Counted from the first letter of the stretch, positions 53,862 to 62,391 are shown. The stretch is DNA of 64,000 nucleotides from an uncultured Rickettsiales bacterium (GCA_900550495.1 URSJ01000002.1:44699-108698); one strand, 5' to 3'. Numbers and translations are program-made. Notes: a model not told the origin generated them from the sequence alone.

Positions 53862-54198
53862 TTTTTGCATGTTCATGTGCCAAATAGCGCAATGCGCGCG
53901 CCATGGCCGCCCGACCATCATCACGTTCGGCGGTTAAAATAGAACGCCGTGCGATATACACATAATCCAAATCGGCCAATTGCAACGCGTCATTAAAGCG
54001 AATCCAGTCACGTAATTTACGCTTTGCCAGGTTGCGCTGGACTGCAAAACGAAATGTTTTTTTCGTTGCGACCAGGCCAAAACGCGGGTCATCTGGAAAT
54101 TTTGCTGGTTTTGCGCGGATTATAAAAAAAGCACTGCGCGCCGTCAGATTTTCATCCATCATTAAAAAGTCATTATGATTTTTAATCGTATTTCTCAT
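53848..54198 (-). CDS. rnpA: ribonuclease P protein component
   Basis: 116 residues. FGLVATKKTFRFAVQRNLAKRKLRDWIR contains the RNR-type motif that contacts the RNA subunit, and DYVYIARRSIL is the following strand. Weakly conserved but diagnostic with yidD next to it. rpmH, the usual upstream neighbour, is absent; mreB diverges instead. The promoter-like elements at 54232-54203 put the transcript start at or next to the ATG, so the mRNA may be leaderless. Confidence 0.92.
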   Translation of the reverse strand: MRNTIKNHNDFLMMDENLTARSAFFIIRAKPAKFPDDPRFGLVATKKTFRFAVQRNLAKRKLRDWIRFNDALQLADLDYVYIARRSILTAERDDGRAAMARALRYLAHEHAKNGKK

Positions 54199-54202
54199 AT
54201 CG

Positions 54203-54232
54203 CTTATAATACCAGAATCTGGTAATAATCAA
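54203..54232 (-). promoter_or_regulatory. rnpA promoter with internal palindrome
   Basis: Minus strand TTGATT (54232-54227) and TTATAA (54209-54204), 17 bases apart. The spacer holds a perfect 15-bp palindrome TACCAGAATCTGGTA (54210-54224). Confidence 0.5.
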
Positions 54233-54264
54233 ATAAAAAAGCATATTTTTTATGTGGACCCCGC

Positions 54265-54293
54265 TTGATTTTTATTTGCACAGGTTTTATAGT
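54265..54293 (+). promoter_or_regulatory. mreB promoter
   Basis: TTGATT (54265-54270), 17 bases, TATAGT (54288-54293). Confidence 0.7.
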
Positions 54294-54327
54294 GCAAGAA
54301 AATGTGAAACAGCCCAAGGATTATAAA

Positions 54328-55377
54328 ATGTATAACTGGTTGATGAAATATTTCTCTGCCGATATGGCAATTGATTTGGGAACGGCAAATACACTGATTT
54401 ATGTCAAGGGACGCGGAATCGTCTTGAACGAGCCGTCGGTTGTTGCTGTTGCTGAAAATCGTCTGATGGGACGCAAGGAAATTTTAGCCGTCGGAACCGA
54501 AGCAAAGCAAATGTTTGGTCGCACCCCCGGGACAATTACCGCAGTGCGCCCACTGCGCGACGGCGTTATCGCAGATTTTGAAGTCGCCGAAGAAATGATT
54601 AAATACTTTATTCGCAAGGTTCATCGTAAAAATCCATTGGCTGCGCCATTAATTATTATATGTGTGCCGTCATGCGCGACCCAGGTGGAACGCCGCGCTA
54701 TACAAGAAGCGGCTGATGCCGCCGGTGCACGCAAGGTGTATATTGTCGAAGAATCAACCGCGGCTGCGATTGGCGCAGGTCTGCCCGTGGAAAAACCGGT
54801 TGGCTCAATGGTTCTGGATATTGGTGGTGGCACGACCGAAGTTGCGGTTATGTCCCTGGGCGGAATCGTCTATTCACATGCGGTTCGCACGGCAGGCGAC
54901 CAGATGGATTTGGATATAATTGAATTTGTCCGCAAAAATAAAAACCTGTTGATTGGTGAAAATACGGCCGAAGAAATTAAAAAACGTATCGGCACCGCCA
55001 TTATGCCCAAAGACAAGGCAAATGAATTGACCATGAAGATAAAGGGACGCGACCTGTTATCTGGGACGCCACGCGAAACAGTTATCACTGAATCCCAGGT
55101 CGCCTCAGCATTGGCACAAACTGTGTCCAAGATTGTTGACACTGTGCGCCAGGCATTGGAATTGACGCCCCCAGAATTGTCAGCCGACATTGCAGATTTG
55201 GGTATTGCGATGACTGGTGGCGGTTCGCTGTTGCGTGGTTTGGACGCGGCAATACGCGCGTCAACAGGATTGCCGGCGTTCTTGGTTGATAATCCGCTGG
55301 CCTGTGTTGCGTGTGGTTCGGGCAAAATGTTGTCCAGCCTGGATAAAAACAAGCATATCCTGCAAACAATGTATTAA
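54328..55377 (+). CDS. mreB: rod shape-determining protein MreB
   Basis: 349 residues, bacterial actin that positions the elongasome. MAIDLGTANTLIYVKGRGIVLNEPSVVAV (phosphate 1), VPSCATQVERRAIQEAADAAGA, LDIGGGTTEVAVMSLGGIV (phosphate 2) and MTGGGSLLRGLD near the end. The frame extends 21 residues upstream over the promoter; AAGGA and the ATG at 54328 fix the start. It is single-gene, detached from mreCD. Confidence 0.97.
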   Translation: MYNWLMKYFSADMAIDLGTANTLIYVKGRGIVLNEPSVVAVAENRLMGRKEILAVGTEAKQMFGRTPGTITAVRPLRDGVIADFEVAEEMIKYFIRKVHRKNPLAAPLIIICVPSCATQVERRAIQEAADAAGARKVYIVEESTAAAIGAGLPVEKPVGSMVLDIGGGTTEVAVMSLGGIVYSHAVRTAGDQMDLDIIEFVRKNKNLLIGENTAEEIKKRIGTAIMPKDKANELTMKIKGRDLLSGTPRETVITESQVASALAQTVSKIVDTVRQALELTPPELSADIADLGIAMTGGGSLLRGLDAAIRASTGLPAFLVDNPLACVACGSGKMLSSLDKNKHILQTMY

Positions 55378-55402
55378 AAAATGGGGTGTGACCCCATTTT
55401 TT
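55378..55402. terminator. bidirectional terminator between mreB and sspB
   Basis: ATGGGGT, loop GTG, ACCCCAT, with A and T runs on the two sides. Confidence 0.9.
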
Positions 55403-55863
55403 TATTTCCTGTTTTTTCTGAAATCGTCCAGGGACACAACGCGACCCGGATCTGGGACGGTGTCTGGTTTTTCTTCTAATGGTAATTCCATATCGTTATC
55501 GGCCGCCGCCACACCCTTTGGGTGAAAGGTCAACATAAAGTCCACAGATGGGTCCTTGAATTCAACCAGCGCAGAAAACGGCACACGTATGAAAAAAGGC
55601 CGACCATCAAATGTCAGTTGCACACCGAATTCTTTGTCGGATACGTGCAGGTTATTATATGAATATTGCAAAACAATCGTCATTATATCTGGATATCGTA
55701 TGCGCAAAAAGTCCGGCAATACAACACCTGGGGCCCGCGTTTTGAACGTGATAAAGAAATGCGTTCCGTCCCCCAGACCATTTATCTGGGCGTGAATCAA
55801 TGCGTCCTTGACCACAGATTTCAATGCATTATCCAATAAAACTTGATAATCAATTTTTGCCAT
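55402..55863 (-). CDS. sspB: ClpXP adaptor SspB, alphaproteobacterial type
   Basis: 153 residues. Substrate-binding fold: THFFITFKTRAPGVVLPDFLRIRYPDIMTIVLQYSYNNL, then FGVQLTFDGRPFFIRVPFSALVEFKDPSVDF, then a flexible acidic linker and a C-terminal RVVSLDDFRKNRK peptide that would dock on the ClpX N-domain. It hands ssrA-tagged proteins to ClpXP. Six bases after recF. Confidence 0.88.
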   Translation of the reverse strand: MAKIDYQVLLDNALKSVVKDALIHAQINGLGDGTHFFITFKTRAPGVVLPDFLRIRYPDIMTIVLQYSYNNLHVSDKEFGVQLTFDGRPFFIRVPFSALVEFKDPSVDFMLTFHPKGVAAADNDMELPLEEKPDTVPDPGRVVSLDDFRKNRK

Positions 55864-55868
55864 AACTT

Positions 55869-56951
55869 TTATTTCCCTGGCACCAGTATATTATTTATTT
55901 CGCCATTTGTGCAAGTGACAAATGCAGCGTCTGCAATATTGCGGAAAACATTGGGGTCCAGCCCAGTTGCCCAAACCTGGGCATCGGTTTGCCCCAGTTC
56001 GTAAAATAAACGTGTTCGCGCCGCGTCGTCCAGGTGAGCGGCGGCCTCGTCCAATAAAATCAGTGGGCGGCAACCTGTTTTTGTGTGCAACAGTTTTGCA
56101 TGTGCCAGTATAATGTTCAGCAATACTGTTTTTTGTTGTCCCGTGCTAGTTAAATGCACAGGTAATTTCAGCGCGTGATTAAAAACCCCAAAATCAGATT
56201 TGTGCACGCCATCTAATATCATTTTATCGCCCACTAATTCGCGGTTTTCGCCCAGGTATTTCAGGTATTCCCGTTCTGCCCCACCAGCTGGTGCGCCATT
56301 TAATATCATTTCTTCAACGCGTCCTCGCACAGATATGGCGCAATCGGCCAGAAAATAATTTAATTCGCCAGCGTATTTAATGCGTGCGTCTGCAATTGCA
56401 ACGGCTGTGCCGGCAATCTGGGCATCAATCGCGTCCAGCCAATGGGCGTCGCGTCCACATTTTAATGCAAATGCGCGTTCAGATAATAATTTTGCGTGTC
56501 GTGCTATGCGACCATTGTGGGTTGCGTCAAAACTGGCAACCAGGCGGTCAAAAAATGCACGTCGTTCAGCGCTACCGTCAATAAATAGTCTGTCTTCGCG
56601 TGGGGTGACCCATACCATACGAAGCCGTGCCCCCAGTTCAGCCAAATTTGCCGTGTCGCCATCAATGCGTGCATGCCGATTTGTATCGCCGGAGTTAAAA
56701 TATACTGACAATTCTGTGTCGTCAGATAACTGTGCAAATACGGAAAAGCCGCCCAGACCATCAAAACGTGCGATTTCGCCCCAACCTGTCCCACGCAGTC
56801 CCCTATCGCCAGACAGCATTGATACTGCTTCCAATATAGCGGTTTTGCCGGCACCGTTTGGCCCTGTGATAATAATATTATGCCGACCATGCGTCGCGAT
56901 GCGCCCAGATTTATGATTACGAAAATCGGTCAGCGTTATTGTTTCAATCAT
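55869..56951 (-). CDS. recF: DNA replication and repair protein RecF
   Basis: 360 residues. IETITLTDFRNHKSGRIATHGRHNIIITGPNGAGKTAILEAVSML is the RecF N-terminus with Walker A, followed by LSGDRGLRG. VHLTSTGQQKTVLLNIILAHA is the ABC signature region and PLILLDEAAAHLD Walker B. It loads RecA at gaps with RecO and RecR. The ATG at 56951 is used; the 54 upstream residues run into tRNA-Cys. It is not next to dnaA-dnaN-gyrB as in many bacteria. Confidence 0.95.
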   Translation of the reverse strand: MIETITLTDFRNHKSGRIATHGRHNIIITGPNGAGKTAILEAVSMLSGDRGLRGTGWGEIARFDGLGGFSVFAQLSDDTELSVYFNSGDTNRHARIDGDTANLAELGARLRMVWVTPREDRLFIDGSAERRAFFDRLVASFDATHNGRIARHAKLLSERAFALKCGRDAHWLDAIDAQIAGTAVAIADARIKYAGELNYFLADCAISVRGRVEEMILNGAPAGGAEREYLKYLGENRELVGDKMILDGVHKSDFGVFNHALKLPVHLTSTGQQKTVLLNIILAHAKLLHTKTGCRPLILLDEAAAHLDDAARTRLFYELGQTDAQVWATGLDPNVFRNIADAAFVTCTNGEINNILVPGK

Positions 56952-57023
56952 ACTGTGATTGTATGGTATCGCGCCCCAAAGTTCAAACAGAAAAATTCTG
57001 TTGATAGCACCAATTATCCAAAA

Positions 57024-57048
57024 TAAAATTCCCGACAAGCGGGAATTA
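57024..57048 (-). terminator. tRNA-Cys terminator
   Basis: Minus strand AATTCCCG, loop CTTGT, CGGGAATT, then TTATTTTGG. Confidence 0.75.
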
Positions 57049-57053
57049 TATTT

Positions 57054-57127
57054 TGGAGGCCTGGGTCGGAATCGAACCGGCATACAAGGATTTGCAGTCC
57101 TCTGCATAACCACTCTGCCACCAGGCC
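57054..57127 (-). tRNA. tRNA-Cys (anticodon GCA)
   Basis: 74 bases with encoded CCA: GGCCTGG/CCAGGCC acceptor and U73, the Cys discriminator; anticodon loop CTGCAAA; T loop TTCGATT. Promoter TTGAAT (57172-57167), 17 bases, TAATAT (57149-57144). Confidence 0.97.
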
Positions 57128-57161
57128 AAAAAGGTGTGAAAGCATATTAGGCAAAAAAAAA

Positions 57162-57189
57162 TTGTAATTCAACATAAAAATTATATTAT
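57162..57189 (+). promoter_or_regulatory. promoter of the efflux operon
   Basis: TTGTAA, 16 bases, TATTAT, about 30 bases before the tolC-like ATG. It overlaps the oppositely directed tRNA-Cys promoter, so the two could interfere. Confidence 0.55.
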
Positions 57190-57220
57190 ATATAAACGTT
57201 AGGGAAACAGAGAGATTATA

Positions 57221-58564
57221 ATGAAAAAAATATCACTGTTATTATGTTTGTTACCCACGTTGGCATACGGCGCAGACGATAATTGCGCCACGCGCACGAC
57301 TGTACCGGCCGGAAAACTGGACCTGAGCCAGGTTATTGACCTGGGGCTGTGTCGCAATCCGACGACAACAGCGTCATACTTTGCGGTGCAATCGGCCCGG
57401 TTTGCAAAAAACGCCGGGTACGCGAATTATTTGCCATCGGTCAATGCGTCTGCGTCCGCGTCATTGCCGTATCGCAACAAAGAATGGGGGGACTGGTCGT
57501 ATGGTGCATCGCTGTCGGCGTCATACCTGTTGTTTGATTTCGGTAAACGTTTGGCCGATTTGAACAGCGCAACCGCCACGTGGCGTGCGGCCGGTTTTGA
57601 CTATGACGAAAATGTCCAGAATTACATATACGGCATAATTGGCGCGTATTACAATTTACTGAACGCTGATGCAGATGTGAAAAGTGCGAACAGTTTGCGC
57701 ACTGTTGCACAAACCGCGCGCGATACGGCTACAAAAAAATTCAAGGCTGGTTCCGTGGCCAAGGCTGATGTATTAAAGGCGGATACAACATTGGCCAGTC
57801 GCAATTTGGATTTGGAGCGTGCGAAAAACAATCGTGAAATTGCCAAGGGAACACTGCTAAGCAAGTTGTCTTTTCCCGCAAACCAGGATATTGATATTGC
57901 CGATTTGCCCATCGATTTCGGCAACGTTAGTGAACTGGATACGATTGATGAACTGATTTCGCGTGCCCAGAAATCACGACCAGACTTATTGCGTGCAACC
58001 GCGAACAAGGACGCCGCATGGCATCGTCGCAATGCGTCGTTCTTGAAAAATTTGCCCAGTATTTCTGCATCTGGTTCTGTTTCGTGGAATGATACGCCAT
58101 CGGAAAGTTTCAACAGCGGGTCTGATAAAATCAGCGGCAGCATTGGCGTCCGTGCGTCTATGCCGATATTTGCGGGATTCGCAAACATGTATGGCGTGCG
58201 CCAGGCCCAGGCAAACTATGACGCCGCAATTGAACAAGAACGCGCCGCAAACGATTCGGCCACGCTGGATATATTTACGGCATATCAAAATTACAAAACA
58301 GCCCAGACGGTATTAAAACAAACCGAAACGTTGTTAGCATCCGCGACCGAGAGTGAACGTGTCACGGCTGGTATGTATCGTGTCGGTCGTGCAACAATGC
58401 TGGATTGGCAAACGGCACAATCAGAACTGGTTGATGCGCAAAAGCAAAATAACGCAGCGAAATATGATTTATTTATAAAACGTGCAGCGGTCGCGCTGGC
58501 TATTGGTGAAATCAAAGATGGAATGGAACAAGGGGTAGAAACAAATGAAAAAACACAAGACTAA
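57221..58564 (+). CDS. TolC-family outer-membrane efflux protein
   Basis: 447 residues. Signal peptide MKKISLLLCLLPTLAYGAD, then two TolC repeats: LSQVIDLGLCRNPTT ... KLDLSQ-type starts, YLPSVNASASASLPYRN, and the long helices with LLNADADVKSANSLRTVAQTARDTATKKFKAGSVAKADVLKADTTLA; the second repeat runs from about 240. It forms the outer-membrane channel for the MacAB-like pump encoded next. Overlaps the adaptor gene by 20 bases. Confidence 0.93.
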   Translation: MKKISLLLCLLPTLAYGADDNCATRTTVPAGKLDLSQVIDLGLCRNPTTTASYFAVQSARFAKNAGYANYLPSVNASASASLPYRNKEWGDWSYGASLSASYLLFDFGKRLADLNSATATWRAAGFDYDENVQNYIYGIIGAYYNLLNADADVKSANSLRTVAQTARDTATKKFKAGSVAKADVLKADTTLASRNLDLERAKNNREIAKGTLLSKLSFPANQDIDIADLPIDFGNVSELDTIDELISRAQKSRPDLLRATANKDAAWHRRNASFLKNLPSISASGSVSWNDTPSESFNSGSDKISGSIGVRASMPIFAGFANMYGVRQAQANYDAAIEQERAANDSATLDIFTAYQNYKTAQTVLKQTETLLASATESERVTAGMYRVGRATMLDWQTAQSELVDAQKQNNAAKYDLFIKRAAVALAIGEIKDGMEQGVETNEKTQD

Positions 58565-59765
58565 GGAAGCAAATGCAACTGTCGCACCAGCCCGGCCGTC
58601 ATTTCTGCGGCGTGCGGCGCGGTGGATTTGGCGGAAAAAATGGTGGTTTTTAACACTGGTCATAATTTTAGTCGGTGTGTTTTTAATATTTGGTGGTTCC
58701 AAGACCAAGCAAGCACCACTGGCCACCCTGCCCATCAATCGTGGTGATATGCGTCAGGTTGTAACGGCAACTGGTGAAATTATGCCGGTCAACACTGTCA
58801 GTGTTGGTTCCCAGGTGTCTGGCACGATTGAAAAATTATACGTTGATTATAATTCCAAGGTAAAAAAGGGTGACGTTCTGTTGGAAATAGAACCGTCTGT
58901 ATTACAGGCGTCCGTGGACGAGGCGAAGGCCTCCTTGGTCAGCGCGATATCACAACGCAACTATGCAAAGAGTGAATACCAGCGTAACAAGACCCTGTAT
59001 AACGAGGGGTTTATTTCTCGCGCAGAAATGGAACAATCCCAGACCACATATGAACAGGCTGAACAGTCCGTCAATCGTATGCAATCGCAATATGACCGTG
59101 CGGTCACAAATCTGGGGTATGCGACAATTAAATCGCCGGTGGACGGGACTGTCATCTCACGCGAAGTGGACGTTGGTCAAACCGTTGCGGCATCATTCCA
59201 GACGCCTGATTTATTCAAGATTGCCGAAGACCTGTCCCAAATGCAGATTGAAACATCTGTATCCGAGGCGGACATTGGTGTCATCAAAGAAGGCCAGGCT
59301 GTAACATTTACAGTTGATGCATATCCAGACCAGACATTTGACGGGGTTGTACGCCAGATTCGTCTGTCGCCGACAACAACATCAAATGTTGTTGTTTATA
59401 CTGTTGTGATTGATGTTGATAATTCTGATCTGCGATTGATGCCGGGAATGACCGCATTTGTTACGATTGTTGTATCTGAAAAGAAAGATGTTTGGTCGGT
59501 TCAGAATGCAGCACTGATATTGCGAAAATTTGACGATATTATTGATAACGCGGGTGATGCAACACCAAGTGACCACGTGGCAATTTTGCGTGATGACAAG
59601 GTGTTATTAGTGCCGTATACCAAGGGGCTGGTGACTGCAACAGAAACAGAAATCATCTCGGACGAAATACAGGACGGCGACCGGATTGTTGTTGGACGCA
59701 CAGGACAAAAAAATACTAACACAACCACTACCAGAATGCACGGTGGCCCCGGTGGCCCAATGTAG
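58545..59765 (+). CDS. macA: MacA-like periplasmic adaptor subunit
   Basis: 406 residues. A cytoplasmic basic N-terminus, one membrane anchor (WWFLTLVIILVGVFLIFGG, about 33-51), a lipoyl half (VVTATGEIMPVNTVSVGSQVSGTIEKLYVDYNSKVKKGDVLLEIEP), a helical hairpin (about 125-190), the second lipoyl half (ATIKSPVDGTVISREVDVGQTVAASF), and beta-barrel and membrane-proximal domains. Its glycine-rich tail (HGGPGGPM) is typical of MacA. It bridges the MacB transporter and the TolC channel. Confidence 0.93.
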   Translation: MKKHKTKEANATVAPARPSFLRRAARWIWRKKWWFLTLVIILVGVFLIFGGSKTKQAPLATLPINRGDMRQVVTATGEIMPVNTVSVGSQVSGTIEKLYVDYNSKVKKGDVLLEIEPSVLQASVDEAKASLVSAISQRNYAKSEYQRNKTLYNEGFISRAEMEQSQTTYEQAEQSVNRMQSQYDRAVTNLGYATIKSPVDGTVISREVDVGQTVAASFQTPDLFKIAEDLSQMQIETSVSEADIGVIKEGQAVTFTVDAYPDQTFDGVVRQIRLSPTTTSNVVVYTVVIDVDNSDLRLMPGMTAFVTIVVSEKKDVWSVQNAALILRKFDDIIDNAGDATPSDHVAILRDDKVLLVPYTKGLVTATETEIISDEIQDGDRIVVGRTGQKNTNTTTTRMHGGPGGPM

Positions 59766-59766
59766 G

Positions 59767-59797
59767 TATAAAAAACGCACAGTAATGTGCGTTTTTT
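59767..59797 (+). terminator. terminator between macA and macB
   Basis: AAAAACGCACA, loop GTAA, TGTGCGTTTTT, then TATT. A TATAAT (59822-59827) lies after it, 20 bases before the macB ATG, so the transporter genes may also have their own promoter. Confidence 0.85.
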
Positions 59798-59846
59798 ATT
59801 AGTTTGCTGCAAAAATCAGTGTATAATATTACCCCAAGGAAGCAGA

Positions 59847-60569
59847 ATGAAAAAGACATCAGAAATCATTATATCTATGCAGAATATTTGCAAAAGTTTC
59901 CCAGTGGAATTGGGCGGCGTCCAACAGGTTTTATTTGATATAAACTTTGACGTGCACGCACACGAATTTGTCGCGATTATGGGGCCGTCTGGGTCTGGGA
60001 AATCCACATGTATGAATATTATCGGTGCGCTGGATACGCCAACGTCGGGGGTGTATGAATTATATGGTCGCGATATTACAAATATGACGGCCGATGAATT
60101 GGCGATTGTGCGAAATGAATATATCGGATTTGTATTCCAGCAATTTAATTTGCTGTCAAAGCGCACTGTGCTAGATAATGTAATGTTGCCACTAATGTAT
60201 CGTGGACAGCCAATGTCAGAACGTGTGCGTCGTGCCCGTGAAATGTTGGCGCGTGTCGGATTGGAAAACTTTGAAACATACCTGCCGAACCAATTATCGG
60301 GTGGAATGAAACAACGTGTAGCAATAGCGCGTGCGTTGGCCGGAAATCCAAAACTGATTCTGGCAGATGAGCCGACAGGTGCGTTGGATAGTAAAATGGG
60401 GAATGAAATTTTGAAATTTTTCAAGGAATTAAACCAAGATTTGGGCATAACAATCGTTATGATTACGCACGAATTTGATATAGCGCGATATGCTGACCGT
60501 CTGATTCACATTCGTGACGGGCGTATAAATTACGATGGCAAAATACCCAAAAACGATGACAAGTTGTAA
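59847..60569 (+). CDS. macB: MacB-like ABC transporter ATPase subunit
   Basis: 240 residues, LolD/MacB-type ATPase. GPSGSGKSTCMNIIGALDTPTSGVY (Walker A near 46), FVFQQFNLL (Q loop), QLSGGMKQRVAIARAL (signature near 145), LILADEPTGALDS (Walker B). The ATG at 59847 has AAGGAAG upstream. In E. coli MacB this ATPase is fused to the membrane domain; here it is a separate gene, followed 12 bases later by the permease. Confidence 0.92.
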   Translation: MKKTSEIIISMQNICKSFPVELGGVQQVLFDINFDVHAHEFVAIMGPSGSGKSTCMNIIGALDTPTSGVYELYGRDITNMTADELAIVRNEYIGFVFQQFNLLSKRTVLDNVMLPLMYRGQPMSERVRRAREMLARVGLENFETYLPNQLSGGMKQRVAIARALAGNPKLILADEPTGALDSKMGNEILKFFKELNQDLGITIVMITHEFDIARYADRLIHIRDGRINYDGKIPKNDDKL

Positions 60570-60581
60570 TGGGGGGTAACA

Positions 60582-61799
60582 ATGACATTTAACGATATTT
60601 TCAAAGAATCCTGGTTGTCAATCAGTGGAAATAAAATTCGTTCGTTTTTGACCGTTTTAGGCATTGTTATTGGTGTTATGGCGGTGGTGATTATGGTCGC
60701 TGTTGGCGAAACCGTGCAAAAGCAAATCACAGATCAGTTTTCATCGTTGGGCACAGGCACGATTATCATCCGCGCTGGCGCAGCACAAACCGGTGGTGTG
60801 CGCAGCGGCAATCGCCAGACACTGACCATTGACGATGCAGAATATATTGCAAAATTGCCCGATGTTGCCGCAGTCAGTCCTGTGCAAATGTCCGGGGCCC
60901 AGGTTGTGTATGGAAATAAAAACTGGTCCACATCAATGACGGGTGTGTATCCTGGCTATACCACCGTTCAGAATATAGAGATGGAAAAAGGTGCGTTCTT
61001 TGACGATGCGGCTGTGCGCAATGCGTCAACATACGCCGTTATTGGGCCCACAACGGCCGAAGAATTGGGATTGCCAGACAATCCCGTGGGAACGGTAATC
61101 CGCGTCCAAAATACCCCCTTTGTTGTTATAGGCGTGACCAAGGCCAAGGGTGATTCTGCTATGGGCAGCCAAGACGATATGGTTTTGATTCCGATAACAA
61201 CATTGAAAAAGCGTTTGTCGGGCAGTCGCTTTCCCAATGCTGTCCAAATGATTTCGCTGAAACTGTATTCAGATGCGGATAATTCACTGGTAATTGAACA
61301 AATTACGTCATTGTTACGTAATCGTCATAAATTAAAGGATTCTGACGTTGACGATTTCCAGATTATGGACATGAAACAGGTCATGGAAACCATGAATACG
61401 GTCACCGGTTATATGAAAATGCTGTTGATTGCGATTGCGGCGGTATCGTTACTGGTTGGGGCAATTGGAATTATGAATATGATGTTAGTGTCTGTTGCAG
61501 AGCGCACACGTGAAATCGGTATTCGCAAGGCAATTGGTGCGCGTGAACGCCAGATTATAATTCAATTCTTGTCTGAATCGATTCTGATTTCATTTATTGG
61601 CTCTATGGCCGGGCTGTTGTTGGGCGTCGGGTTGTCCCAGGGTGTCGGGCGTCTGTGGTTGGGATATAATGTACCCTTCTCGGTCTGGCCTGTTATTTTG
61701 TCTGTATCGGTTGCTGTAATTGTTGGATTGGCGTCTGGCGTTGTACCAGCATTAAAGGCTGCAAAACTGAACCCGATTGACAGTCTGCGATATGAATAA
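60582..61799 (+). CDS. MacB-like ABC transporter permease
   Basis: 405 residues, FtsX/MacB fold. N-terminal membrane segment (FLTVLGIVIGVMAVVIMVAV), a large periplasmic MacB_PCD domain (about 45-275), then three C-terminal segments with MLVSVAERTREIGIRKAIGARERQIIIQFLSESILISFIGS, the coupling-helix region conserved in the family, and a closing NPIDSLRYE. A mechanotransmission-type exporter of lipoproteins, peptides or drugs with MacA and TolC partners; the substrate is unknown. Confidence 0.93.
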   Translation: MTFNDIFKESWLSISGNKIRSFLTVLGIVIGVMAVVIMVAVGETVQKQITDQFSSLGTGTIIIRAGAAQTGGVRSGNRQTLTIDDAEYIAKLPDVAAVSPVQMSGAQVVYGNKNWSTSMTGVYPGYTTVQNIEMEKGAFFDDAAVRNASTYAVIGPTTAEELGLPDNPVGTVIRVQNTPFVVIGVTKAKGDSAMGSQDDMVLIPITTLKKRLSGSRFPNAVQMISLKLYSDADNSLVIEQITSLLRNRHKLKDSDVDDFQIMDMKQVMETMNTVTGYMKMLLIAIAAVSLLVGAIGIMNMMLVSVAERTREIGIRKAIGARERQIIIQFLSESILISFIGSMAGLLLGVGLSQGVGRLWLGYNVPFSVWPVILSVSVAVIVGLASGVVPALKAAKLNPIDSLRYE

Positions 61800-61824
61800 A
61801 AACGCCCCACCCGGGGCATTTTTA
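61800..61824 (+). terminator. efflux operon terminator
   Basis: ACGCCCC, loop ACC, CGGGGCAT, then TTTTATTA. A purine-rich GAGAGCAGAGCGCAGAAGC tract follows (61827-61848). Confidence 0.8.
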
Positions 61825-61886
61825 TTAGAGAGCAGAGCGCAGAAGCAGAGAGCAATGAAAGCGTCCGCCGATGTCGGACAACTCTA

Positions 61887-62024
61887 ATTACCTGGATCCT
61901 ATGGTCAAGCCATAGGATGACAAAGACTGAATTATGGTTTTCATTTTATGAATATTGTTTATGTTTTGGTTGCGGTTTTATTCATAAGTGTCATTCTGGG
62001 GCTTGACCCCAGAATCCAGGTAAT
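61887..62024. repeat. inverted pair of palindromic repeat elements
   Basis: Two 35-bp elements in opposite orientation. Left (61887-61921): ATTACCTGGATCCTATGG-TCAA-GCCATAGGATGAC with an internal hairpin. Right (61990-62024): GTCATTCTGGGG-CTTGA-CCCCAGAATCCAGGTAAT with its own hairpin. The ends ATTACCTGGAT and ATCCAGGTAAT are inverted copies and ATGAC/GTCAT face inwards, while the stem bodies differ. The 68-base centre is A+T-rich. The sequence type recalls palindromic repeats scattered in Rickettsia and Wolbachia genomes. Confidence 0.8.
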
Positions 62025-62177
62025 ATAAATGTTGCGAGCGGCGCGAGCACAAACATTGATCTCTGCGCTTTGCTATCTAAAGTGCCAGGCTGTGGTGCGT
62101 TGCACATAAATACAACAGATAATCCCATTTTTTGCCGAATTTGCTCAATTTGAACACCGATTTTCATATGCGCCCCC

Positions 62178-62356
62178 AAAAAAGAAAACCACCAGAAAAT
62201 CAGGTGGTTGGAGGATAGAAACTATAATAGAGTTTATAGCGCGTTTATTCAATATATTCACGGCCCTCCAACCCGATACTGGTTGGAGTTTTTTACATCC
62301 CTGCGGATGACTCTATACGGGGTTTCTATTCCCCACAGCGACAACACGTCACTGCA
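62178..62356 (-). ncRNA. rod-like structured non-coding RNA candidate (6S-like architecture)
   Basis: About 179 bases, no gene on either strand. Its promoter is TTGTGT-17-TATAAT and it ends at AACCACC/GGTGGTT (62209-62187) with TTTTTT (62183-62178). Two nested long-range helices close it: ATAGAAAC (62329-62322) with GTTTCTAT (62222-62215) and ATAGAGT (62316-62310) with ACTCTAT (62233-62227). Inside are the hairpins CATCC/GGATG and CTCCAACC/GGTTGGAG; before them a GCAGTGAC/GTCGCTGT hairpin. Size and shape resemble 6S RNA, but I cannot confirm the class. The inner CTCCAACC hairpin followed by TTTTTT on the plus strand (62270-62294) also looks like a terminator for rightward transcription. Confidence 0.55.
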
Positions 62357-62362
62357 ACGAGA

Positions 62363-62391
62363 ATTATACAATTGTTTTGCTGAAAACACAA
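62363..62391 (-). promoter_or_regulatory. promoter of the 62.2 kb structured RNA
   Basis: Minus strand TTGTGT (62391-62386), 17 bases, TATAAT (62368-62363). Confidence 0.65.

Noticed and set aside
56952..57113. N-terminal extension of RecF
   Set aside because: It runs through the tRNA-Cys gene and its terminator; the family N-terminus begins at 56951.
61991..62179. 62-residue minus-strand reading frame
   Set aside because: It covers one of the palindromic repeat elements and shows no ribosome site or protein-like composition.
62200..62340. CRISPR-like repeats (the ACTCTAT...TTTCTAT similarity at 62215-62233 and 62310-62329)
   Set aside because: Only two copies, inverted, and explained by pairing within one RNA; there are no spacers and no cas genes.
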